Of a stretch of 64,000 nt of DNA, positions 28,522 through 36,539 are shown piece after piece. The position numbers and the translations under genes are program-made. Origin of the DNA: Candidatus Aminicenantota bacterium (GTDB taxonomy: Bacteria > Acidobacteriota > Aminicenantia > Aminicenantales > Saccharicenantaceae). Positions within the stretch are counted from its first letter, which is position 1; the number at the start of each line of letters is the position of its first letter. Under the pieces are notes generated by a model, which did not search any database, was not told the origin of the DNA, and saw nothing but the letters and a program-made list of their open reading frames with translations. The stretch is taken from positions 1 through 64,000 of the forward strand of contig JACIYJ010000006.1 in NCBI GenBank assembly GCA_014360015.1. The letters run 5' to 3'.

Positions 28522-28545
28522 GCTTACCTCCTTTCAAAGATTATT

Positions 28546-28572
28546 TTAGCAGTCTATTTTTCGGAGTGCTAA
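28546..28572 (-). promoter_or_regulatory. CIRCE operator (HrcA binding site)
   Basis: The sequence TTAGCAGTC-N9-GAGTGCTAA matches the CIRCE inverted repeat TTAGCACTC-N9-GAGTGCTAA with a single mismatch. It lies between the -10 box and groES, where HrcA represses heat-shock transcription. No hrcA gene is in the window. Confidence 0.95.
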
Positions 28573-28600
28573 TTATAAAATATGACAAAAAAACTGTCAA
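28572..28600 (-). promoter_or_regulatory. sigma-70 promoter of groES-groEL
   Basis: On the minus strand TTGACA (28600-28595) and TATAAT (28577-28572) are both consensus and 17 bases apart. The -10 abuts the CIRCE element, so HrcA would occlude the initiation region. Confidence 0.92.
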
Positions 28601-28641
28601 GATTTATTGCGCAAATTTTTAGCAGACTATTAACGAGATTG

Positions 28642-28878
28642 CTACTTTTTGCGCTTAATTTTCAAAGCTTTGAAGCGGTTATGGAGGGTGTTGCGGTGAA
28701 TGCCCAGGGCCTTGGCCATTTTCGTCTTGTTTCCCCGGTATTTGACTGAGGCAGTTTCGATGTAGATTTTTTCGAATTCAGCCAGGGCTTCTTTGAGATG
28801 GATTTCTTTTTCTACCATATCCTGGATGAGGTTCTCCAGCTTCTGGTGAATGGTTAACTCTTCATATTTTTTGCTCAT
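28642..28878 (-). CDS. small stand-alone Fis-type helix-turn-helix protein
   Basis: The start at 28878 (MSKKYEEL) is supported by GGGAGG six bases upstream, giving 78 residues. The C-terminal half (ASVKYRGNKTKMAKALGIHRNTLHNRFKALKIKRKK) is a Fis/HTH_8 domain like the DNA-binding end of NtrC-type sigma-54 activators. The N-terminal half is a predicted helix resembling the Fis dimerisation region. There is no AAA+ domain. It overlaps the end of cvpA by 17 bases. It could be a nucleoid or enhancer-site protein. A link to the sigma-54 promoters of this window is speculation. Confidence 0.8.
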   Translation of the reverse strand: MSKKYEELTIHQKLENLIQDMVEKEIHLKEALAEFEKIYIETASVKYRGNKTKMAKALGIHRNTLHNRFKALKIKRKK

Positions 28879-29398
28879 TCCGCCCTCCCTTACCTTCAAA
28901 TTTCTTCCATGTCTCGTTAAAACGATCTTTTAAATCCTTAGGAATCAAAACAGTCAGGGCTTTAGAGACTCGAAGGCAGGCCGGCGCCAGCTTCGAACCA
29001 ATCAGGACTTCTCTCTGAAAATTGAACACTAACAAGGCAAAAACTATGACCGCACCGATGAGCAGGCCTTTAAGGAGACCAAAGGCCCCTCCCAAGACAT
29101 GGTTGGCCAGGCTCAGGGGACCTTTCGTCAACTTGCTGAGAAGAAAAGCCAGAAGCCAGCCTAAGAGAACAACAGCCAGGAATATCAGCAAAAAGCTCAG
29201 GCAATTTCTCCAGAAATCCGAGCTGATGTAGCGATGAAGTTTCCAGGAAAGCCAGGGATAATGCCTGGAAGCCAGAATTACCCCCAGGACCACCGCCAGT
29301 ATACCTATTGCCTGGCGGATTAGCCCTTTTATCAGGCCAAGGATAAAAGTTATGAGTAAGATGATTAGGAGGATGACATCCAGCCAGTTGAGATTCAT
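28862..29398 (-). CDS. cvpA: CvpA family inner-membrane protein
   Basis: The 178-residue protein has the CvpA pattern. Its N-terminus LDVILLIILLITFILGLIKGL is followed by RQAIGILAVVLGVILA, a third helix (FLLIFLAVVLLGWLLAFLLS) and LGGAFGLLKGLLIGAVIVFALL, making four transmembrane segments. CvpA proteins are linked to colicin V production and envelope stress resistance. The ATG overlaps the stop of the upstream PHP gene in a TGATG arrangement, and its end overlaps the Fis-type gene, so the three are translationally coupled. Confidence 0.85.
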   Translation of the reverse strand: MNLNWLDVILLIILLITFILGLIKGLIRQAIGILAVVLGVILASRHYPWLSWKLHRYISSDFWRNCLSFLLIFLAVVLLGWLLAFLLSKLTKGPLSLANHVLGGAFGLLKGLLIGAVIVFALLVFNFQREVLIGSKLAPACLRVSKALTVLIPKDLKDRFNETWKKFEGKGGRNEQKI

Positions 29399-30282
29399 CA
29401 CCGTTTCCTTTGCCTGAGTTTTTCCACCATCTCATAATTACCATCCCGGATTAGACCGAAATAGACTTTCGGTTTGATCCGACCGTGGAAATCAGAGCCC
29501 GCGGTAGCCACCAGGTCAAGCTCTTCAGCTAAGGATTTATAAAACAAAACTTCGGTCGGACTGTGATAGGAAGTATAAACCTCCACTCCCTGAAGACCGA
29601 GATTTTTCAGATGAATTAAGTCATCCTTAGTGGCCCGCTGAAAATAGGCCCCCGGATGCGAAAGCACAGGCACACCGCCGGTCAAAGGTGCCAGGCTCAG
29701 GACTTCTTCCAGAGAAATATGCCTTTTGGGAACATAAGCCAGTCCGCCTTCAGCAAAGTAGTCCTGGTAAAAAATATAGGGAGCAACAGGCTGTCCGTTT
29801 TCATCATAATATTTGGCTAAAAGTGGGTTTTCCCGGCTTTCCGGCTTGTCCAGAAGAATTTGAGCAATTTTTACTCCGAGGGGTGGGACCTGACCACATT
29901 TTTCCCAAACCTCATCCCAGTCAATTTTTATCCCGTTTTTCTTGAGCAATTCAACTCTGGCCCTGGCTTCTTCCAGCCGGGAATTTTCCATCTTATTGAT
30001 GATGTAGTTGACCGCTTCGCTCCCCCAGTCAACGAACGGGAGCATTAGGTGAAATTCCCTGGAATCAAAGACCGTGGTAATTTCGATGTTGGGAATAACT
30101 TCTATTCCATGGATTAACCCAATTTCAACCGCTTGCGGATAAGCCTCAACTGTATCATGGTCAGCAATGGCTATGGCCCGGAATCCCTGCTCTTTAGCCA
30201 TTCTAACCAGCTCTTCTGGAGAAAAATCTCCGTCGCAGCTGAAAATAGAATGGATATGCAGGTCAACCACACCGTTCATCAT
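29398..30282 (-). CDS. PHP-domain phosphoesterase (RNase AM / TrpH-YciV family)
   Basis: The 294-residue protein starts VVDLHIHSIFSCDGDFSPEEL, with AIADHDTVEAY next, the PHP metal-binding motifs. Later come the family-specific segment GGVPVLSHPGAYF and the last metal motif ATAGSDFHG. Bacterial members of this length hydrolyse 3',5'-nucleotide bisphosphates and trim 5' ends of structured RNAs. It starts 12 bases after purC on the same strand and overlaps cvpA by one base. Confidence 0.85.
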   Translation of the reverse strand: MMNGVVDLHIHSIFSCDGDFSPEELVRMAKEQGFRAIAIADHDTVEAYPQAVEIGLIHGIEVIPNIEITTVFDSREFHLMLPFVDWGSEAVNYIINKMENSRLEEARARVELLKKNGIKIDWDEVWEKCGQVPPLGVKIAQILLDKPESRENPLLAKYYDENGQPVAPYIFYQDYFAEGGLAYVPKRHISLEEVLSLAPLTGGVPVLSHPGAYFQRATKDDLIHLKNLGLQGVEVYTSYHSPTEVLFYKSLAEELDLVATAGSDFHGRIKPKVYFGLIRDGNYEMVEKLRQRKR

Positions 30283-30294
30283 TAACCCAATTCT

Positions 30295-31203
30295 TTATGG
30301 CAAATCAGTTTTTCCAGTCAGAAGATGATATATTTCCAGATAGCGTCTGGAAGTCTGTTCGATGATGTCTTCAGGTAGTGGCGGCGGAGGTGGGGTTTTT
30401 CTGTCCCAGCCAGTGCTGATCAGGTAATCCCGAACAAACTGCTTGTCTAAGCTGGGCTGAGATTTTCCAGGAGCATAGCTGGAAAGTGGCCAGAAACGGG
30501 AAGAATCAGGGGTAAAAAGCTCATCTATGAGAATAAGCTCGCCGTTCTCATCCAGACCAAACTCAAATTTGGTATCAGCGATAATTATGCCTTTAGAAAT
30601 GGCATAAAGAGAAGCTTTCTGATAAAGTTCGAGGCTGATTTTTCTGATTTTTTCAGCCAGCTCAGAGCCAGTGATTTTTTCCATCTCTTTAAAGGTGATA
30701 TTTTCGTCATGACCAACATCGGCTTTGGTGGAGGGGGTAAAAATCGGTTCTTCTAAGCGAGATGATTCCTGAAGGCCCTTTGGCAGCTTGATACCGCAAA
30801 CTTTTCCTGTTTCCTGATATTCTTTCCAGCCCGAACCGGACAGATAACCACGAACCACGCATTCAACCGGAATCACCTTAGTTTTTTTTACCAGCATTGA
30901 GCGCTTTTCCAGGATTTCAGCATAAGGCTTAAATTCAGGGGGAAAATCAGCTATTTCGGTAGAAATCATGTGATTGGAACAGATTAAAGAAGTGTAATCA
31001 AACCAAAATTTGGAAATCTGAGTTAGAACCTTGCCTTTATAAGGAATTAATGAAGGTAGAACGAAATCAAAGGCTGAAATTCGGTCAGTAGCTACAATCA
31101 GCAGTTTATCGCCCAGGTCAAAGACATTCCTGACTTTACCCTTTTTAAATACAGGAATCCCCGGAAGTTCCACTTCACCTATGGCCTTTTCCATTTTGTT
31201 CAT
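30295..31203 (-). CDS. purC: phosphoribosylaminoimidazole-succinocarboxamide synthase (SAICAR synthetase)
   Basis: The enzyme joins CAIR and aspartate in purine synthesis. The 302-residue product has KKGKVRNVFDLGDKLLIVATDRISAFD at its start, here quoted in part: GKVRNVFDLGDKLLIVATDR. It also has VVRGYLSGSGWKEYQETGKV and TPSTKADVGHDENI, then the IADTKFEFG and LIDELFTPDSSRFW blocks. The length and the GSGWKEYQETG segment fit the longer Ade1-like subtype rather than the roughly 240-residue E. coli form. An AAGGAG site precedes the ATG. Confidence 0.96.
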   Translation of the reverse strand: MNKMEKAIGEVELPGIPVFKKGKVRNVFDLGDKLLIVATDRISAFDFVLPSLIPYKGKVLTQISKFWFDYTSLICSNHMISTEIADFPPEFKPYAEILEKRSMLVKKTKVIPVECVVRGYLSGSGWKEYQETGKVCGIKLPKGLQESSRLEEPIFTPSTKADVGHDENITFKEMEKITGSELAEKIRKISLELYQKASLYAISKGIIIADTKFEFGLDENGELILIDELFTPDSSRFWPLSSYAPGKSQPSLDKQFVRDYLISTGWDRKTPPPPPLPEDIIEQTSRRYLEIYHLLTGKTDLP

Positions 31204-31500
31204 AAAACAACTCCTTAAAAAAATAAAAAGCTAAAACTGTTTTTAAATATCTTAATTTAAAAGAAATTCAAAATCAATCATCCCTGCCTCTCTTACTCTC
31301 GGCAAGGTGCCCTTCCCAGGCTTGGTGTCCTTCCTGTCATTTTTACTATCAATCGAATTGATTTTAATCCCTCCGCGTAATCATAACACAGATTCAAAGA
31401 TTTCAGGGATGAAATAGCTTAGCCTTGATCACTAACTAAGGACGCGTCTAAAAGCCTTGGAGCTCCAATAATTTCCCCTCTTTAGACCCCGAAAAAACCG
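31204..31500. other. 297-base intergenic gap
   Basis: This stretch lies between purC and pgeF, both on the minus strand. I see no gene, RNA or convincing terminator. It probably contains the purC promoter near its left edge. Confidence 0.5.
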
Positions 31501-32208
31501 TCAGGCCAGATTTTTTATCCCAATAAAATTTATGAGCCGCTGGCTTTTTACTCTCTCTCGTCGATATGAAAGAAGCTCACCTCGGCAGAAAGTACATAAA
31601 TTTATTTGAAAGATATTTTTTTCGGGAATTGACAAAACCGCAGTCAGAAGCCAGAAGTTAGCCGCTCTTAAATCAAGATAAAATTTATCATGTTTTCTGG
31701 CCGTCAAAAAAATTGAACTTAAAGGAAAACCAGCTTGAGAAAACATTTCATAGACATCACCACCAACCTCATAGCAGCTCTGTTCAATGCAGGGACCGAG
31801 AGCAGCCAGAATGTTTTGGGCCCGGCTGCCAAGCTTTTGTTGCATCAGCTCAAAGGCTTTGACGGAAATTTTCTGATAAGTTCCCCGCCAGCCACAATGA
31901 ACGGCAGCCACCGCCTGATGCTCGGTATCCACCAGAAAAAGCGGAAGGCAATCAGCAGTTTTAATCAGAAGAAGTAGATCTGGAGTGGCTGTCACCAGGC
32001 CATCGCCTGAAAGTTTGTGACCTGGTTTGTCTTCCAGAAAGAAAACCTTAGCTGAATGCTGCTGGCTCATTTCTACTGGCTGAAAGGAATTCAGTCGCAC
32101 ATCTTTTTCTAGGTCAGATAGGATAAAACCGGCCAGACCAAAGCCGTGAACCAGCCAGGGAATTTGATTAAGTTGGTCTATGGTCAAATAATTCAGTCTT
32201 TCATCCAT
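31501..32208 (-). CDS. pgeF: PgeF/YfiH family multicopper-type purine nucleoside phosphorylase (DUF152)
   Basis: The 235-residue protein carries the DUF152 metal site: QQHSAKV, the TADCLPLFLVD Cys and VAAVHCGWRGTYQKI His/Cys. The LGPCIEQSCYEVG and DLRAANFWLL motifs follow. Family members act as adenosine deaminase/purine phosphorylase-like enzymes (human LACC1). YfiH edits peptidoglycan precursors by hydrolysing misincorporated UDP-MurNAc-L-Ser. It is a single gene with its own flanking gaps. Confidence 0.9.
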   Translation of the reverse strand: MDERLNYLTIDQLNQIPWLVHGFGLAGFILSDLEKDVRLNSFQPVEMSQQHSAKVFFLEDKPGHKLSGDGLVTATPDLLLLIKTADCLPLFLVDTEHQAVAAVHCGWRGTYQKISVKAFELMQQKLGSRAQNILAALGPCIEQSCYEVGGDVYEMFSQAGFPLSSIFLTARKHDKFYLDLRAANFWLLTAVLSIPEKNIFQINLCTFCRGELLSYRRERVKSQRLINFIGIKNLA

Positions 32209-32583
32209 TTTTTCTTCTTTATAATTGAGACTACCTGATTAATCAAGGCCCTCTCAGAAATATTCAACCTACAGGGCACTTTAAATGTATAAACCCGGAT
32301 GACTTTTTTACTTTCTCTATGTTCTAAGTTAATGCCCATTTAAAATTAAGACAGACAGCCGGTTGGATATTGCCGGCAACCAACAAGGAATTCTTGATTG
32401 CTTCATTTATAATTCCCGGAGAAAAGATATGCTTGAGAAAAGATAAACCTGACCCAAAAACAGGATAGCAAAAAAGTTTAACCTGACAGGGAAAAGATAT
32501 AAAATTACGATGAACCTGAAATTATGGTGATAAATTTTCTTTGTTTTGATCATAAAAAACATAAAAACAACAGGAGCAATAAA
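32209..32583. other. 375-base divergent intergenic region
   Basis: This lies between pgeF (minus) and the P1 peptidase (plus). A TATAAA at 32498-32503 could be a -10 box for the peptidase. No operator, RNA gene or repeat is evident. Confidence 0.45.
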
Positions 32584-33741
32584 ATGAAAAACTGGTTGGT
32601 GGTGTTTCTGATTTTTCAATTGCTGTTATTAATTAATCTTCATTCTGAAGAGGTTAGACCAAGAGTCAGAGAATTCGGTTTGAAAATCGGGGTGATGGAC
32701 CCAGGACCTCTCAACGCCATAACCGATGTTCCGGGAGTTAAAGTTGGTCATAAGACTATTATCAAAGGGAAAAATATCCGGACCGGCGTTACTGCCATCA
32801 TCCCTCACGGTGGAAACATCTTTCAAGAAAAAGTGCCGGCTGCGATTTATGTGGCTAACGGGTTCGGCAAGCTGATGGGTTCGACTCAGGTCGAGGAACT
32901 TGGCTATTTAGAAACGCCCATCATCCTGACCAATACTTTAAGCGTGCCCACCGCGGCTGAAGCGATTATCGATTATATCCTGTCTCTTCCCGGCAACGAG
33001 CAGGTAGAATCGGTTAACCCGGTGGTGGGTGAAACCAACGATGGCTGGCTTAACGACATCAGGGCCAGAGCAGTCAGGAAAGAAGATGTGCTCGAAGCGA
33101 TTCAAAAAGCTACTTCCGGACCGGTGGAAGAAGGCTCGGTCGGTGCAGGCACCGGCACCATCTGCTTTAATTTCAAAGGCGGAATTGGTACCGCCTCCAG
33201 AAAGCTTCCGGAAAACCGCGGTGGCTACACCGTAGGAATTCTGGTTCAAACTAACTTCGGCGGCGTGCTTCAGATTCGAGGCTTGCCAGTTGATAGATGG
33301 CTTAAAAAAAAGGTAGAAATCGGAAAAGTCCAGAATTCCGCCCAGGATTCAGGTTCCTGCATGATTATTGTGGCCACAGACGCCCCCCTTGACAGCCGCA
33401 ACCTCAAGCGCCTGGCAAAAAGGGCATTGCTGGGAATTGCCAGAACCGGCGGTTATTACTCCAACGGCAGCGGCGATTATGCCATTGCCTTTTCCACTGC
33501 TCCCCAGGTCCGCTACCCCCATCGCGACAATAGCCTGACTCAGAAAATTGAAGTTCTGCGCAACGAAGCCATGTCTGCACTTTTTCAGGCTGCCGCTGAA
33601 GCTTCTGAAGAAGCCATCCTGAATTCGCTGTTTAAAGCCTCCAGAATCGAAGGAAAAAATGGGCATATAGCTGAACCGCTGCCTGTTGAAGAGCTTAAAC
33701 CATGGCTGGAGAAAATCAAAAATGAAAAAGAAAGCAACTAA
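32584..33741 (+). CDS. exported P1/DmpA-type aminopeptidase (family S58)
   Basis: Starting at the ATG with AGGAGC upstream, the product is 385 residues with a signal peptide (KNWLVVFLIFQLLLLINLHS). It matches DmpA/BapA peptidases: GPLNAITDVPGVKVGH, SVGAGTGTICF and the autoprocessing site QDSGSCMIIVATDAPL. There cleavage before Ser258 would create the catalytic N-terminal Ser. Known members release D- or beta-amino acids from short peptides. Here the signal peptide implies a periplasmic enzyme. The stop overlaps the racemase start by 20 bases, so products may feed that enzyme. Confidence 0.9.
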   Translation: MKNWLVVFLIFQLLLLINLHSEEVRPRVREFGLKIGVMDPGPLNAITDVPGVKVGHKTIIKGKNIRTGVTAIIPHGGNIFQEKVPAAIYVANGFGKLMGSTQVEELGYLETPIILTNTLSVPTAAEAIIDYILSLPGNEQVESVNPVVGETNDGWLNDIRARAVRKEDVLEAIQKATSGPVEEGSVGAGTGTICFNFKGGIGTASRKLPENRGGYTVGILVQTNFGGVLQIRGLPVDRWLKKKVEIGKVQNSAQDSGSCMIIVATDAPLDSRNLKRLAKRALLGIARTGGYYSNGSGDYAIAFSTAPQVRYPHRDNSLTQKIEVLRNEAMSALFQAAAEASEEAILNSLFKASRIEGKNGHIAEPLPVEELKPWLEKIKNEKESN

Positions 33742-34447
33742 AACTATCGGCATACTTGGAGGAATGGGCCCGGAAGCTACGGCCAGGTTTTTTGAGCTGA
33801 TCATCAAGAATACCGCGGCAGCTAAAGACCAAGAGCATTTGAAGATTGTTGTTTTAAATTATCCCCAGATTCCAGACCGGACAGGAGCTATTCTTTACGG
33901 CGGAGAAAATCCTGTCCCTTACCTGATTGAAGGCCTGAAATTGCTGGAAAAAGCTGGAGCTGAGCTGGTAGCCATTCCCTGTATGACTGCTCATTATTTT
34001 CTGCCCCGGCTCAAAGAAAAAACCAGACTTAAACTGGTCAACCTGATCGAGGAAGCTGCTTTGTGGACAAAATTAGTTTTTCCGAAAATAAAAAAGGTCG
34101 GGCTTCTGGCAACTGAAGGAACCATTGCCACCGGAATCTTTCAGAAAGTTTTTGAAAGAAAAAAAATACAGGTGCTAACACCCTCAAAAAAAGTCCAAAA
34201 AAAGACAATGGAAGCCATATACGGTGAAAAAGGAATAAAAGCTGGTTTCATCGGTGGAAAGCCAAAAAGGCTGTTGCTGGCAGCGGCTGAAGAATTGCTC
34301 GATCAGGGTGCCGAAGCTTTAATTGCCGGTTGCACAGAAATTCCTTTGGTTCTGACCCAAAAAGATGTCCCTGTGCCCCTCATTGACCCAATGACTATCG
34401 GAGCCAGGGTCCTGATCAAAAAAGCTGGTGGCCGGATCCGGAGCTGA
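33722..34447 (+). CDS. aspartate/glutamate racemase family protein
   Basis: The start at 33722 follows a GGAGA site and gives 241 residues beginning KKKATKTIGILGGMGPEAT. Two catalytic cysteines are present, Cys87 in IPCMTAH and Cys204 in AGCTEIPLV, so cofactor-independent two-base racemisation is plausible. The first motif reads PCMT rather than the usual PCNT. It overlaps the P1 peptidase gene, and the pair may handle D-amino-acid peptides. It is cytoplasmic by absence of a signal. Confidence 0.87.
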   Translation: MKKKATKTIGILGGMGPEATARFFELIIKNTAAAKDQEHLKIVVLNYPQIPDRTGAILYGGENPVPYLIEGLKLLEKAGAELVAIPCMTAHYFLPRLKEKTRLKLVNLIEEAALWTKLVFPKIKKVGLLATEGTIATGIFQKVFERKKIQVLTPSKKVQKKTMEAIYGEKGIKAGFIGGKPKRLLLAAAEELLDQGAEALIAGCTEIPLVLTQKDVPVPLIDPMTIGARVLIKKAGGRIRS

Positions 34448-34455
34448 CAGTTTCC

Positions 34456-34484
34456 TTGACAAATCATTGATAATCAAGTATAAA
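34456..34484 (+). promoter_or_regulatory. sigma-70 promoter of rpsU
   Basis: TTGACA at 34456-34461 and TATAAA at 34479-34484 are separated by 17 bases. A leader of about 30 bases with AAGGAGGTG precedes the GTG start. Confidence 0.85.
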
Positions 34485-34520
34485 ATCAATGACTTTCCAG
34501 ATGTAAGGAGGTGAAAGTTA

Positions 34521-34727
34521 GTGGCTTTCGTGGTTGTTGAAGAAGGAGAAAGCTTAGAATCAGCCCTCAGGCGATTTAAAAGAAAAGTTCAGCAGGAAGC
34601 TATCATCAAAGAAATCAAGAAGCATTCGGTTTACCTCAAACCTGGAGAGAGACGTCGGTTAAAAGAAGCTCAAGCCAGAAAAAGGATGCGGCGCCGATTG
34701 AAAAGAGAACGCGAATTCGAATACTGA
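34521..34727 (+). CDS. rpsU: 30S ribosomal protein S21
   Basis: The 68-residue basic protein has the S21 pattern VEEGESLESALRRFKRKVQQ followed by an Arg/Lys-rich helix (ERRRLKEAQARKRMRRRLKR). It starts at a GTG placed behind a near-perfect AAGGAGGTG. S21 sits at the mRNA exit platform of the small subunit and influences initiation. It has its own promoter and a weak hairpin terminator. Confidence 0.95.
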   Translation: MAFVVVEEGESLESALRRFKRKVQQEAIIKEIKKHSVYLKPGERRRLKEAQARKRMRRRLKREREFEY

Positions 34728-34737
34728 ACCCTCGCTG

Positions 34738-34757
34738 AAGGAAAGTCTTCCTTTTTT
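34738..34757 (+). terminator. weak intrinsic terminator after rpsU
   Basis: AAGGAA (34738-34743) pairs with TTCCTT (34748-34753) followed by further T residues. The stem is only six bases, so partial read-through into lipA is likely. Confidence 0.45.
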
Positions 34758-34786
34758 GCCTGAAAACTTAAAAAAGAGTTTACGGG

Positions 34787-35653
34787 TTGAATCATCAAAA
34801 AAAACCTGCCTGGCTGAAAGTCAAACTGCCTTCGCACAGCAATTATTTTCAGGTGGCAGAACTTCTCAAAAGACAGGGGCTTTATACTATTTGCCAGAGC
34901 GCTCGCTGTCCAAATATCGGTGAATGCTGGGAGAGAAGAACCGCCACTTTTCTTATCTTAGGCAATATCTGTACCAGGAATTGCGGTTTCTGTGCGGTAA
35001 ACAAAGGTAAACCTTTGCCTCTTGATGAGCAGGAACCGGAGAGAGTTCTTCAGGCCGTCAGAGAGATGCAGCTTCGTTATGTGGTCATAACTTCAGTCAC
35101 CAGAGATGACCTGCCTGATGGTGGAGCCCATATCTTTGCCAGGACCACCAGGTTAATCAAAGAACATTTTCCTGAGACCAGAGTGGAAATCCTTATTCCC
35201 GATTTTAAGGGAGAAGAAGAGCCGTTACGCCAGGTCCTGGAAGCGGGACCGGATGTTCTCAACCATAACCTGGAAACTACGGTCAACATCTATCCAAAAA
35301 TAAACCGGCCGCCCGCCAATTATTATCGTTCGCTCGGAGTTATCAAAACAGCAAAAAATTATGGAGCGGTGACTAAATCCGGGTTGATGGTCGGTCTGGG
35401 TGAAACTTATGACGACCTGAAGCAGGCCCTGACCGACCTCAGAGAAAACGGCTGTGATCTTTTAACTATCGGCCAGTACCTGCAGCCGACACCCCGGCAG
35501 GCTCCGGTTGTCCGTTATTATACCCCCGAAGAATTCGCTGAATTGCGGGAACTGGCCCTTGAGCTCGGGTTTAAAGAAGCAGTGGCTGGACCCTTAGTCA
35601 GGAGTTCTTATTTTGCCGACCGGCTCTACGATTCTACCAGGAGCCAGAACTGA
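34787..35653 (+). CDS. lipA: lipoyl synthase (radical SAM)
   Basis: LipA inserts two sulfurs into octanoyl groups on lipoate-dependent enzymes. The 288 residues include the auxiliary cluster cysteines C36-x4-C41-x5-C47 and the radical-SAM C62-x3-C66-x2-C69 (ICTRNCGFC). VITSVTRDDLPDGGA and TKSGLMVGLGET also occur. No ATG exists near the expected N-terminus, so the TTG at 34787 is the likely start. The stop overlaps the next gene by one base (TGATG). Confidence 0.96.
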   Translation: MNHQKKPAWLKVKLPSHSNYFQVAELLKRQGLYTICQSARCPNIGECWERRTATFLILGNICTRNCGFCAVNKGKPLPLDEQEPERVLQAVREMQLRYVVITSVTRDDLPDGGAHIFARTTRLIKEHFPETRVEILIPDFKGEEEPLRQVLEAGPDVLNHNLETTVNIYPKINRPPANYYRSLGVIKTAKNYGAVTKSGLMVGLGETYDDLKQALTDLRENGCDLLTIGQYLQPTPRQAPVVRYYTPEEFAELRELALELGFKEAVAGPLVRSSYFADRLYDSTRSQN

Positions 35654-36393
35654 TGCGGTACCTGATTTTTTCTGATATCCATGGCAATCTCGAAGCTTTA
35701 GATGCTGTGCTCGAAGACATCAAGCGGAAGAAAATTGACTATTATCTGTTTCTGGGCGACCTGGTCGGCTACGGGGCTTCACCCAACGAAGTTGTCCAGA
35801 AAGTCTTATCATTCAGGCACCTGTTTATGGTCAGGGGCAATCACGACAAGGCTGTTTTCGGCCTGGATTCGATTCAAACTTTTAACCCCATCGCCGCCGC
35901 AGCCATTGAGTGGACAAAAAAAACTCTGAATAAAAAGCTCCTCCGTTTTCTTTCTGGCCTGGCCAAAAGCCCGCTGGTCGTTCATAAAGACATCACCATC
36001 TGCCATGGGGCCCCCTTTGATGAAGACTATTATATTTTCGGCGAATTCGATGCGGTAGAAGCCTTCAGCTATTTTGAAACTCCCCTGTGCTTTTTTGGCC
36101 ATACTCATTTTCCTTTTCTTTATGTGGAAAAAGACCAGACGGTGGAAGGCACCTTTATCCAGGGAAGCCCTTTTGAAATCAAGCTGGAAAAAGGGGCGCG
36201 GTATCTAATCAACCCGGGTTCGGTGGGTCAGCCGCGAGACCGCGATCCGAGAGCGGCTTATGTTATCTATGATTCCAAAGTACGAAAAATCAAATTCTAT
36301 CGGGTAGAATATGACATCCAATCGGCCCAGAAAAAAATTTTAGAAGCCAACCTGCCTTCGGCTCTGGCTGAAAGATTATCTCTGGGAATCTAA
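35653..36393 (+). CDS. calcineurin-like metallophosphoesterase (YfcE/MJ0936 type)
   Basis: The 246-residue protein shows the dinuclear-metal motifs in order: FSDIHGNLEAL, FLGDLVGYG, MVRGNHDKA, CHGAPF and FFGHTHFPF. It is probably a cytoplasmic phosphodiesterase or protein phosphatase. The natural substrate cannot be told from sequence. It is translationally coupled to lipA by a TGATG overlap. Confidence 0.88.
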   Translation: MRYLIFSDIHGNLEALDAVLEDIKRKKIDYYLFLGDLVGYGASPNEVVQKVLSFRHLFMVRGNHDKAVFGLDSIQTFNPIAAAAIEWTKKTLNKKLLRFLSGLAKSPLVVHKDITICHGAPFDEDYYIFGEFDAVEAFSYFETPLCFFGHTHFPFLYVEKDQTVEGTFIQGSPFEIKLEKGARYLINPGSVGQPRDRDPRAAYVIYDSKVRKIKFYRVEYDIQSAQKKILEANLPSALAERLSLGI

Positions 36394-36539
36394 GCCCTTA
36401 GCTTGAGAGTTTTACTGGTTCTTTTAAGCCTCGAAACAATTTTCGCGAAACAATTAAAAAAGAGGGAAAAATAATAAATCTCGTTATGACAATCTATAGC
36501 CCTCGCTGAACATTTTAAATGACGGTCAGAGCTGAATAT

